A stretch of 5,855 nucleotides of DNA, from the NCBI GenBank assembly GCA_900556845.1, contig USQO01000098.1:1-5855 (forward strand), in the 5' to 3' direction. The notes below the pieces were generated by a model. The model did no database searches and was not told the origin of the DNA. It saw nothing but the letters and a program-made list of their open reading frames with translations. This stretch comes from an uncultured Bacteroides sp. (GTDB lineage: Bacteria; Bacteroidota; Bacteroidia; Bacteroidales; Bacteroidaceae). A program made the translations under genes and the position numbers. Below, piece after piece: positions 1 through 5,855 of this stretch; positions within the stretch are counted from its first letter, which is position 1; each line of letters opens with the position of its first letter.

Positions 1-16
1 CCATATTTCTGACTTA

Positions 17-2011
17 TTATCTATAAAATATTGAGTAATAATCGGTTGTAAATACACCAACTGTTTCCATAACAGACTCCAAGCCCCATGCTGTTGTCAA
101 AGATTCCTTACCGGTATCAAACACAGTACGTATAGCCTTTTGAGAAAATGTATATAGCGAATTTACCACACTTGAGTTTCCATCCTGACTATAGCTTGCA
201 GATTCTGTGATGATATGCAACTGACGGTCTTCCTTATCTACACTGGCTTTCCAGAGAGAACGATTATAGGCACCTGTCTGCCCTGTAATAGGGTCTACGA
301 AATAAAGATTCTCGTCTACAAAAGCTGTAATACAGATATGGTCACTACCCTGTGGTATCAAATCATTAACTGTTCCCTTATTTTTTGCATCCATCAAAAA
401 CTTCACAAGCTGATGAATATCCATCATTCTGGCATCTTTATAAGCTCCTCCTTCATAAGTCTGATAATATGGAGACTCCACACCATCACCTTCTTTATCA
501 GGATCATCATAATTCTGATCGCCAGGGTATTTTACATATTGTCCATGCGGATAACCATACTGTGCATTAATAGCAAACTTAATCCATTTATAATCTTCTA
601 TACCCTTAAAATCTTCGCTTCCCACTATATGAATACCTGAAGAGAAAGGTGTCTTAACCCCCCATGTCATCTTATCTGTGATAAGGTCCGGGTGAATCTC
701 AAGCAAGCACCTGTCGTAATGTGAATCAAGAGCGAATATTTTATTTGAACTGTAAATCACATCTCCCTCATGCCCTGGGCGTAATTCGTTTTTATTTTTT
801 ACTTCTACAATAATATCCTTTATACCCTGCACGGTTATGGTGTATACATAATGACCGTTACGCTTGGTATCGTAATCATTTACACCTTCTACAGAACCCA
901 AATGTACAGTATAACGTGTATTCGCATTAACTTCATGACCGTTTTCATCGGTATAAGATAAATGACCTGTCAATTCCATATAGGTTGAATTGGCATTGGC
1001 ATAAGTAAAAGCACCGTTTTCATACTCCTGACCCGGTTTGCCTCCTCCCGATAAGGTAATATGATCTCTTTCATCTCTTAAAGCGTAAGAGCCATTGGTA
1101 ATCTCTTTCCTAAAAGCCTTTCTATTCTCAGGCATATAGAAGACAAAGCTTCCACCACGATACAAAGACTGATTATCTACTTCTACCCTTTCTATTTTTT
1201 CGAACACACGAACCGGTGTAGTAAAATAGTCTCCGGCGGCATCCTTATCACCGTCAGCAGCTTCCGACTCTACCAGCAGAGACTGCTTCGGTACACTTAC
1301 TATTCTCCAGCCCTTCGGTTCAAAAGAGAAGCTTTTCCAGGTTGAATTTTTTGGAACAGCATTCATCTTAACCTCCACCTTTGCATCCACACGTTCCAGT
1401 TTCAATGTGCAGTCCAATGTAGAAGTTCCTTGTTCATTACCAATAATATTTATAGTATTACTACCGTTTCCGTCTAAAGCATATCCTGTCATCAAGAACA
1501 AGCCTCCTCGTTCTATAGATTCATCATCTGCCATTTGTAGGACAAGTTTCTTCAGTTCGTCCAAGGTTGTAATAGCATCCAAGGTTTCTCTAGACACAGC
1601 ATAGGCAGTAGAGGTAACGTCTTGAACTGTAAGGTTGGCAATACCTACAATCTTTGCGTTATTGGCAGTTTTTGCGGTAAACTTAATATCACCTTTTGTA
1701 GGAGTATTAGCATCACCATTAGTAACATGCAGACCTGTACTAGGGGTAAAGAAGGTTGAGTTTTCGTCCAACTCCATTCTTTTTCCATCACTATAAAAAG
1801 CAAGTATATAAAGATTATCCACCTGATACTCATATTTGGACTCCTGAGCAGCTCTACTCATTATAGGACTTACATCAACTCCAAAATTCAAGGTTACTTC
1901 AGTAGGGATACCTTCTTCTATCAAATTATTATCATAATTGAAGAAATCATCCTTACACCCTGTAAACAATATTACAAGAGCCGAGATATAAAGTAAAAAT
2001 CTGTATTTCAT
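17..2011 (-). CDS. DUF4906-type fimbrial lipoprotein, probable tip or minor subunit
   Basis: A 664-aa predicted surface lipoprotein and the last gene of the visible operon. I start it at the ATG at 2011 because a lipoprotein signal follows at once: K2/R4, a hydrophobic core at 5-16, and lipobox FTGC with lipidated C19. The frame is open up to a TTG at 2044, but that would put 11 polar residues before the signal. CKDD right after the lipobox resembles a Bacteroidetes surface-lipoprotein export signal. MSRAA at 51-55 is a candidate Arg processing site. Residues about 60-404 look like a fimbrillin-type region: LYILAFYSDG (67-76), LERVDAKVEV (205-214) and RNGHYVYTITVQG (384-396). A further 260 residues follow, with MTWGVKTPF (448-456), DYKWIKF (473-479) and an SQDGNSS stretch near 608. 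I recall related DUF4906 proteins continuing past the WGLE motif (642-645); this one stops 19 residues later in AT-rich sequence, so it may be truncated. It begins 41 bases after the preceding stop. The DUF4906 assignment is from memory of the family; the tip role is inferred. Confidence 0.8.
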   Translation of the reverse strand: MKYRFLLYISALVILFTGCKDDFFNYDNNLIEEGIPTEVTLNFGVDVSPIMSRAAQESKYEYQVDNLYILAFYSDGKRMELDENSTFFTPSTGLHVTNGDANTPTKGDIKFTAKTANNAKIVGIANLTVQDVTSTAYAVSRETLDAITTLDELKKLVLQMADDESIERGGLFLMTGYALDGNGSNTINIIGNEQGTSTLDCTLKLERVDAKVEVKMNAVPKNSTWKSFSFEPKGWRIVSVPKQSLLVESEAADGDKDAAGDYFTTPVRVFEKIERVEVDNQSLYRGGSFVFYMPENRKAFRKEITNGSYALRDERDHITLSGGGKPGQEYENGAFTYANANSTYMELTGHLSYTDENGHEVNANTRYTVHLGSVEGVNDYDTKRNGHYVYTITVQGIKDIIVEVKNKNELRPGHEGDVIYSSNKIFALDSHYDRCLLEIHPDLITDKMTWGVKTPFSSGIHIVGSEDFKGIEDYKWIKFAINAQYGYPHGQYVKYPGDQNYDDPDKEGDGVESPYYQTYEGGAYKDARMMDIHQLVKFLMDAKNKGTVNDLIPQGSDHICITAFVDENLYFVDPITGQTGAYNRSLWKASVDKEDRQLHIITESASYSQDGNSSVVNSLYTFSQKAIRTVFDTGKESLTTAWGLESVMETVGVFTTDYYSIFYR

Positions 2012-2052
2012 ACCGTTATCTTTTATAAAAACAATACTGAACAATCATTTCA

Positions 2053-3039
2053 TCACTCAAATGGTGGTACTTCAACCGGATATTCATCCCATTTACAAAC
2101 CTCAAAGTTGAGTATAATTACCGCAGTAGTAGTAATACGTGCTGTAATATTCACCTGTGTATTGCGAGGGAATGAGTTATATCCCATACCAAATACCAAC
2201 GGCTCATATTCGCGGACATTAGTTGTCAGACCTATAGTATAAGGATTATCACCCATACCTGCTTTGTAAGCATAAGTAGGATATATATAGGTAGCAAGTT
2301 TAGGTGTACTTTGATTTCCTGGAATTGTAATATGCCGGTCCAAAAACTCTAAAACACCATATTGTGTACCATCCGGAACATCCATAGTTTGATCCGTAAA
2401 CAAATAAAAGCGGTCTCCAACAAAAGGTCCAAAATTTACTTTCTCCAAAGTAATATCACTGGTTGTTCCGTTTTCTACAATCAGATTCAGTTTGACCACA
2501 GCACGACGCAACTCAATATTGACCGGTGCCATATTACGCACTACACTGACTCCTACAGTTGCACTCATTGGCAGACCATGATCAACTATATTAGGCCCTG
2601 TCTTTGGAAAATAAGTTTTAGTTTCGTCAACAAAAAGAAACTGTTGGTTACCTTTTTCCAATTCATCCAGAATAACCTCAGTGGTATATTCTTTTCCAAT
2701 ACTTTCTTCATTTCCTATAGCAAAGAATGTAGCTATTCCTATAGGGACATCAGGAATAGTCAACGTAACCTTTCCGTCAGCATCCGGTGTCAACTCACTT
2801 GCAGTATATTTTTTATTATACACTATACTTTTAGGTCCGGTAGAAACGACAATACGCAAAGTCTTGATACCCTCATGTTGTGAAGCGTCTACATATCTGC
2901 TTTTTGCTTTCTGCCCTAAATCTATTACAACATTTACAGAAGTCCTGCCTTCTGCTGTATTAACATCAGATTCTTTTTGACAAGCTGCAAACAAAACAAT
3001 TAACAAACAGCCTATACATATGGTAAGCTTTTTTATCAT
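2053..3039 (-). CDS. FimA/FimB-like fimbrial minor subunit, lipoprotein
   Basis: A 328-aa predicted lipoprotein of the Bacteroidales fimbrial superfamily. I start it at the ATG at 3039 (MIKKLT), which gives a standard signal: K3/K4, a hydrophobic stretch at 7-19, and lipobox FAAC with C20. A GTG at 3048 would add only three residues. AKSR ends at R48, at the expected processing position. An N-terminal domain shows a strand IKTLRIVV (58-65) and VPIGIATFFAIGNEES (98-113), the type of strand pair seen in FimA/FimB/Mfa2 proteins. It is followed by GLPMSA (155-160), IELRRAVVKLNLIV (175-188) and FPRNTQVNITARI (290-302). The C terminus NFEVCKWDEYPVEVPPFE carries the Trp-centred strand shared with the upstream genes. 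It lies 31 bases after the preceding fimbrillin stop and 41 before the next start. I cannot say whether it belongs to the FimB/Mfa2 anchor family or is an accessory FimC-like subunit; its place downstream of the fimbrillins favours an accessory subunit. The fimbrial lipoprotein call is firm, the subtype is not. Confidence 0.75.
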   Translation of the reverse strand: MIKKLTICIGCLLIVLFAACQKESDVNTAEGRTSVNVVIDLGQKAKSRYVDASQHEGIKTLRIVVSTGPKSIVYNKKYTASELTPDADGKVTLTIPDVPIGIATFFAIGNEESIGKEYTTEVILDELEKGNQQFLFVDETKTYFPKTGPNIVDHGLPMSATVGVSVVRNMAPVNIELRRAVVKLNLIVENGTTSDITLEKVNFGPFVGDRFYLFTDQTMDVPDGTQYGVLEFLDRHITIPGNQSTPKLATYIYPTYAYKAGMGDNPYTIGLTTNVREYEPLVFGMGYNSFPRNTQVNITARITTTAVIILNFEVCKWDEYPVEVPPFE

Positions 3040-3070
3040 AACATTCACTTTTTATATTCTTTAAAACTAA

Positions 3071-4030
3071 TTACCATTGTACACTTGTATTCTTTTCATC
3101 CCAAGCCAATACAGAGACACTCAACGATACATCTGCCGTATTTTCAGGGATAGTTACTACGTATGAATAGCTCTGACTTTTTTCCCATGATTTAACACTG
3201 CCTGCATTTAATGCTACAGAAGCGCTATAGTCTACACCAGGTTCATTGTCGTATTCATAATCCAATTCAATCTTGACCCCATCGTTTATGTCTTGCGGAA
3301 TTATCATGAAATCACCGAATAAGGAATAAGTTTGATTTACACCTACTGAGATTCCCGGATTCTGAGATACTTTATAAGGAGTGTTATCTTTGACAACTGC
3401 TTGACCTAACTGACTCCAAACAGGACTGGTAGTGCTACTGAATGTGCCAGTATTTACCATTCCATAGACCCACACATTCTTCAATTTAATAGAATGACTT
3501 TTTGTCTTTATGGCAAACTTTAATTTAGAGAGTTCGTGTCCAAAACTTAATTCAACAGGTAGAACCGTACTCCCTGAGGTATATGTTATGCCTGTTTTCT
3601 TGGCTGTCATTAAGTCCACTGCATCTGCTCCGGTTTTTGAGCAGTCGAAGTCATTAATAATAATAGAACCACCATTTGTTACTTCTGCTGTTATCTTATT
3701 AGGATGGACTGCATAAAAATCATAATACTCATTCATATTCCAATAAATATCACCACCCTCATAATCCCAACCGGAATCTTTAATTACATTTACACCATTA
3801 AAGACCGAAATATATTCAGAATCTACAGAGACCTTACGCCACCCCCAAACTTGAAAATCCGTCAGATCTTTTTTTTCTATTACAGCTCCACGAGTTTCCG
3901 GCTGTACACTAAAACTTATAGGTACTTTTTCTAATTTATCACTTTCATCAAAAACTGTTGAAGTACAAGACACCAGCAATAAAGGAATACATGAAAGCAA
4001 AAACGATGTTTCTTTAATTGGGTTCAGCAT
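3071..4030 (-). CDS. Fimbrillin family (Mfa-like) lipoprotein, second fimbrillin
   Basis: A 319-aa predicted fimbrial subunit of the Mfa_like_1 type. The ATG at 4030 is the natural start: a hydrophobic segment at 9-21 ends in lipobox LVSC with C22. PETRGAV (R47) is a likely Arg-specific trimming site at the end of the first strand. Hallmarks follow in the usual order: FQVWGW (59-64), GWDY (87-90), DIYW (94-97), YYDFYAVHP (102-110), DLMTAKK (139-145), LSFGHELSKLKFAI (161-174), VWVYGMVNTGTFS (186-198), MIIPQ (242-246), SYSYVVTI (287-294), and the terminal strand VLAWDE (308-313) ending at W319. The F-x-H-x-L-x-K motif and the aromatic WGW/YW/FYA series are what identify the family. It follows the first fimbrillin after a 156-base gap containing a stem-loop and is closely followed by the FimA/FimB-like gene. 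It could be a minor shaft or adaptor subunit; it differs too much from its neighbour to be a recent tandem copy. The family call is strong, the place in the fibre is inferred. Confidence 0.85.
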   Translation of the reverse strand: MLNPIKETSFLLSCIPLLLVSCTSTVFDESDKLEKVPISFSVQPETRGAVIEKKDLTDFQVWGWRKVSVDSEYISVFNGVNVIKDSGWDYEGGDIYWNMNEYYDFYAVHPNKITAEVTNGGSIIINDFDCSKTGADAVDLMTAKKTGITYTSGSTVLPVELSFGHELSKLKFAIKTKSHSIKLKNVWVYGMVNTGTFSSTTSPVWSQLGQAVVKDNTPYKVSQNPGISVGVNQTYSLFGDFMIIPQDINDGVKIELDYEYDNEPGVDYSASVALNAGSVKSWEKSQSYSYVVTIPENTADVSLSVSVLAWDEKNTSVQW

Positions 4031-4114
4031 ATCTTTAATTTTTATGTTTTTAAGTAAAAAAAGAGATTAGTCTGCACTTTGCTACATGATATTTTTGGCT
4101 ATCATAATAACAAA

Positions 4115-4151
4115 GGGAACATAAAAAAGCAGCTACTCTCTATTAGTTCCC
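4115..4151 (-). repeat. Short inverted repeat competing with the stem-loop
   Basis: gggaac at 4115-4120 and gttccc at 4146-4151 are exact inverted repeats separated by 25 bases. The arm at 4146-4151 shares its ccc (4149-4151) with the base of the strong stem-loop, so the two pairings cannot form together. The six-pair stem with its long loop is much weaker than the eleven-pair hairpin and may be chance. The rest of this gap (4031-4148) has two A-runs on the plus strand, a weak six-pair hairpin (atgata 4086-4091 with tatcat 4100-4105), and no match to the Bacteroides promoter pattern that I could find. Confidence 0.3.
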
Positions 4152-4176
4152 ATGCAGACGGCCAAGCCTGCATGGG
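4149..4176 (-). other. Intercistronic stem-loop between the two fimbrillin genes
   Basis: Nine perfect pairs (cccatgcag at 4149-4157 with ctgcatggg at 4168-4176), then one position that is G-U on the minus-strand RNA but an A-C mismatch on the plus strand, then one more C-G pair. The six-base loop is at 4160-4165. The wobble suggests that the minus-strand RNA is the functional one. The hairpin starts 10 bases after the stop codon of the first fimbrillin. It is not followed by a U-run on the minus strand; the nearest run of six is about 20 bases further (4123-4128), so it is not a classical intrinsic terminator in that direction. Likely roles are a 3' end stabiliser, a processing block or a partial terminator that favours expression of the first fimbrillin over the downstream subunits. 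The structure is seen; the role is inferred. Confidence 0.6.
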
Positions 4177-4186
4177 TATATTTTTA

Positions 4187-5194
4187 TTATGGTTTCTCTG
4201 TTGGATTCAAAGCAGGTACATCTTTCTCTTGCCAAGAATCTACACTTGGAGTAAATACAATTTTAACAAGATCATCAGGATTATCTATTATATCTTCTAT
4301 ATTAACATTTGCAGTGTAGTTATAGCAGAAACCAGGCATCCATTTTTTACCATTAGAATCATGGTCATATGTAAGAGTTGCCTCAAATGTCTTTTCTGTA
4401 GTAGTTTGTCCACTTGGTTTTTCACCAGCAATAGTTGCTTTGAAAGTAACTTTCAATCCGTCATTAGACTGTGGCAAAACGAGTTTTACATCTGAAGTAG
4501 GAACGTCTTTTGATATTACACCACCATTAGCTAAAGCTGTATATGAATATCCTTTAGATTCAGTAAACGAACTAACATCCCAACTTGCACCGGCAGCAGA
4601 AGTATATGTTCCATTACCTTTATTGATAGCATCAATATTAAGTTCACTGATAGTTAATTTATAAACAGCGGCAGCTTCTGTACTGATTGTGAATTTTACC
4701 TGACTTAACATGTGTTTGAATGTAAGAGAAACAGGATTATGAGAATAACTTCCAGTGCTTCCTGTCAAAGCTCCAGACTCATCTCCAGAAACAGCAGCAA
4801 TCAAATCTTTTGCATCATCTGGAGTATAAGCATCAAATGTTAAAGTTGAAGTACTTGCATCAAATTCTGCATTATCAATTTTTCCATTAGAGCCATCTGC
4901 ATAAGCACCAAAACGGTAAGTATCTTCTGGCTGCCAATAATACAATGTTGAAGCTGGTTCATTTTTAAAAGCGTCAGAAGGAGAAGACCAATCACCGCCA
5001 CTTGTTTGTGTGTGATAGCCTATCACATAGAAATCTGTAGTTAAATTCGTTAAAGCAGTCACTGCTCTTGTATTCTTATTTACAAAAGCATTGAAATTAA
5101 TAGCTCTGCTTTCAGGTACATCAAGAACCTCACTCTGAGTACAGCTTGCAAGTGCCAAAGCTGCCACTCCACAAATAACTAGACTTTTTTTCAT
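4187..5194 (-). CDS. Fimbrillin family (Mfa-like) lipoprotein, candidate major shaft subunit
   Basis: A 335-aa predicted pilin of the Mfa_like_1 fimbrillin family. I start it at the ATG at 5194 because MKKSLVICG begins a textbook lipoprotein signal with lipobox LASC and C18. The frame runs up to a TTG at 5221, which would put nine residues ahead of the signal. KNTRAV (R43) is a likely Arg-specific maturation site. Ordered hallmarks are DFYVIGY (54-60), LYYWQP (84-89), YRFGAYADG (93-101), DLIAAVSG (130-137), LTFKHMLSQVKFTI (157-170), VKLVLPQ (236-242), KWMPGFCYNYTANVN (284-298) and the terminal strand VDSWQEKDVP (318-327) with a short polar tail. The protein is rich in Ser, Thr and Ala with few Cys, as expected of a repeated shaft subunit. 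It begins 50 bases after the DUF5119 stop, behind an AT-rich leader without a Shine-Dalgarno sequence, and is followed by a strong stem-loop that could protect its message. Base composition is far lower in GC than the gene upstream. Family call strong; major-subunit role inferred from position, composition and the stem-loop. Confidence 0.87.
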   Translation of the reverse strand: MKKSLVICGVAALALASCTQSEVLDVPESRAINFNAFVNKNTRAVTALTNLTTDFYVIGYHTQTSGGDWSSPSDAFKNEPASTLYYWQPEDTYRFGAYADGSNGKIDNAEFDASTSTLTFDAYTPDDAKDLIAAVSGDESGALTGSTGSYSHNPVSLTFKHMLSQVKFTISTEAAAVYKLTISELNIDAINKGNGTYTSAAGASWDVSSFTESKGYSYTALANGGVISKDVPTSDVKLVLPQSNDGLKVTFKATIAGEKPSGQTTTEKTFEATLTYDHDSNGKKWMPGFCYNYTANVNIEDIIDNPDDLVKIVFTPSVDSWQEKDVPALNPTEKP

Positions 5195-5244
5195 AATTGT
5201 AATAATTAAATAGTTAGACAAAATATTTTAGTTTATCAAAATCC
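5195..5244 (-). other. Short AT-rich leader between DUF5119 gene and first fimbrillin
   Basis: This 50-base gap is very AT-rich. The bases just before the fimbrillin start read tttaattattacaatt on the minus strand, with no Shine-Dalgarno sequence, as is usual in Bacteroides. A TTTG occurs at the minus-strand position just upstream, but I found no TAnnTTTG box at the right spacing, so I do not call a promoter. The simplest reading is that the fimbrillin is transcribed from a promoter further upstream, outside the window. The gap is also where base composition changes sharply. Confidence 0.45.
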
Positions 5245-5855
5245 TTAATTCAGCGGCAACGGTACTTCTATCTCGTCACCCCAGTCCTCTACATCAGGGT
5301 CGAATCCTCCGGAACCTTCAAGTCCGTCTTCATCAGAAATCTCAATGCCGTCGAACAGAAGGATTCCTCCGCGCGGCTGGAGTCGCATGGACTCGCTTAC
5401 GTCCTTGACGAAGGAAAGCTGCTTGCCGTTCTTCAGCAGTACGTCAATGCTCAGCGTGCATTGCAGCTTCATAGGGTCGTCGGTATACTCGTTGGTCTTG
5501 TAGGCAAAGTTCGGTACTCCGAAACATTTTATTTCTGCCGTACAGCCCTTGCCGTCCACCTTACAGTCGTAAAGCAGTGTGGCTGCAGAAGCATCGGTAT
5601 GTCCGTCGTTCAGATAGACCTTTTCTGCCATCCCTGCCAGTGCTCCCCTTGCCTGAGAGATATACTGAAGTCCGGAAGTTACACGGTAACGTATCAGGTA
5701 GGTATATGTGCGGGGAAACATAGTTACAGGCAGTCCGTCGGGTGTAAGCGACTTTTCTGCCATATAGTCAGGCACGTATGATGCGTAAAGATTGTCGGGC
5801 GTAGTGATGGTGCGTTCGTCCTGATGCGGCTCCGGTGCGCGGTATCCGGCACGTG
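5245..5855 (-). CDS. DUF5119-type fimbrial locus protein, partial (C-terminal 202 aa)
   Basis: The reading frame is open to the right edge of the window, so the start and any signal peptide lie outside; 202 residues are visible. A GTG at 5775 could be read as a start, but the codons before it continue smoothly (RTITTPDNLYASYVPDYM), so I treat the gene as 5'-cut. Features in visible numbering: RTYTYLIRYRV (48-58), ARGALAGMAEKVYL (68-81), FGVPNF (111-116), SIDVLLKNGKQLSFVKDVS (135-153), QPRGGILLFDGIEI (159-172) and the end GFDPDVEDWGDEIEVPLPL (183-201). The ARGALAGMAE, QPRGG and terminal DVEDWGDEIxVPLP motifs match what I recall of DUF5119 proteins, lipoproteins found beside fimbrillin genes in Bacteroidales. 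The fold is probably a fimbrial-type beta sandwich, and an anchor or assembly role is plausible, but no function is established here. It is upstream of, and 50 bases from, the first fimbrillin. Sampled GC is about 54%, well above the downstream genes. Confidence 0.8.
   Translation of the reverse strand, partial: RAGYRAPEPHQDERTITTPDNLYASYVPDYMAEKSLTPDGLPVTMFPRTYTYLIRYRVTSGLQYISQARGALAGMAEKVYLNDGHTDASAATLLYDCKVDGKGCTAEIKCFGVPNFAYKTNEYTDDPMKLQCTLSIDVLLKNGKQLSFVKDVSESMRLQPRGGILLFDGIEISDEDGLEGSGGFDPDVEDWGDEIEVPLPLN

Noticed and set aside
215..640. Plus-strand open frame of 141 codons, and other plus-strand frames such as 2362-2883, 3704-3934, 4079-4495 and 5461-5781
   Set aside because: All but one lie inside clear minus-strand genes; 4079-4495 also spans the stem-loop gap. 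Their translations have no family motifs, are biased toward Ile/Tyr/His/Cys, and lack coherent domains.
1645..1833. Minus-strand open frame of 62 codons inside the DUF4906-type gene
   Set aside because: It is an out-of-frame shadow of the larger, motif-bearing gene on the same strand.
2011..2044. Upstream TTG start for the DUF4906-type gene, with similar TTG (5221) and GTG (3048) starts for two other genes
   Set aside because: Each would place extra residues ahead of a complete lipoprotein signal peptide, while an ATG sits exactly at the start of the signal.
4031..4148. Separate promoter for the second fimbrillin
   Set aside because: I searched for the Bacteroides TTTG and TAnnTTTG boxes at about 19-21 base spacing on the minus strand and found no convincing pair.
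4149..4190. Intrinsic terminator on the plus strand (hairpin followed by tatatttttattat)
   Set aside because: The shape fits, but there is no plus-strand gene to terminate, the T-rich stretch overlaps the end of a minus-strand gene, and the inner pair is a mismatch on the plus-strand RNA.
5773..5775. GTG as start of the DUF5119-type gene
   Set aside because: The frame continues upstream to the window edge with family-like sequence, and no signal peptide follows the GTG.
1..5855. CRISPR array, insertion sequence, invertible-promoter repeats, tRNA or riboswitch
   Set aside because: No regularly spaced repeats, transposase or integrase motifs, long inverted repeats, or recognisable RNA folds were found; nearly all of the window is coding.

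Overview
The window shows part of a Bacteroidales surface-fimbria (type V pilus, FimA/Mfa1-type) operon. The host is most likely Bacteroides, Phocaeicola or a close relative. The evidence is a run of lipoprotein signal peptides, Mfa-like fimbrillin hallmarks in neighbouring genes, DUF5119- and DUF4906-type partner proteins found in such loci in gut Bacteroidales, AT-rich leaders without Shine-Dalgarno sequences, and the absence of any chaperone-usher or type IV pilus gene. No tRNA, rRNA, CRISPR array, insertion sequence or plus-strand gene was found.

All five genes lie on the minus strand, so transcription runs from right to left. In that order: (1) the C-terminal 202 residues of a DUF5119-type protein (5855-5245), cut by the window edge; (2) a fimbrillin lipoprotein of 335 aa (5194-4187), the best candidate for the main shaft subunit; (3) a 156-base gap with a strong stem-loop; (4) a second, divergent fimbrillin of 319 aa (4030-3071); (5) a FimA/FimB-like minor subunit of 328 aa (3039-2053); (6) a large DUF4906-type lipoprotein of 664 aa (2011-17), probably at or near the tip. 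Apart from the stem-loop gap, the genes are 31 to 50 bases apart, which indicates one operon.

Inferred working model: the subunits are exported as lipoproteins, flipped to the cell surface, trimmed after a conserved Arg about 25 to 34 residues beyond the lipidated Cys, and joined by donor-strand exchange. Four of the five proteins end in a similar strand with a central Trp. The last one lacks it, which fits either a terminal (tip) subunit or a truncated protein.

The most notable points are an abrupt base-composition change between the DUF5119 gene (about 54% GC in sampled lines) and the adjacent fimbrillin (about 32%), the stem-loop with a competing alternative pairing just after the first fimbrillin stop codon, and the abrupt end of the DUF4906-type protein. 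This is a recognisable system type. Nothing here establishes a wholly new one.
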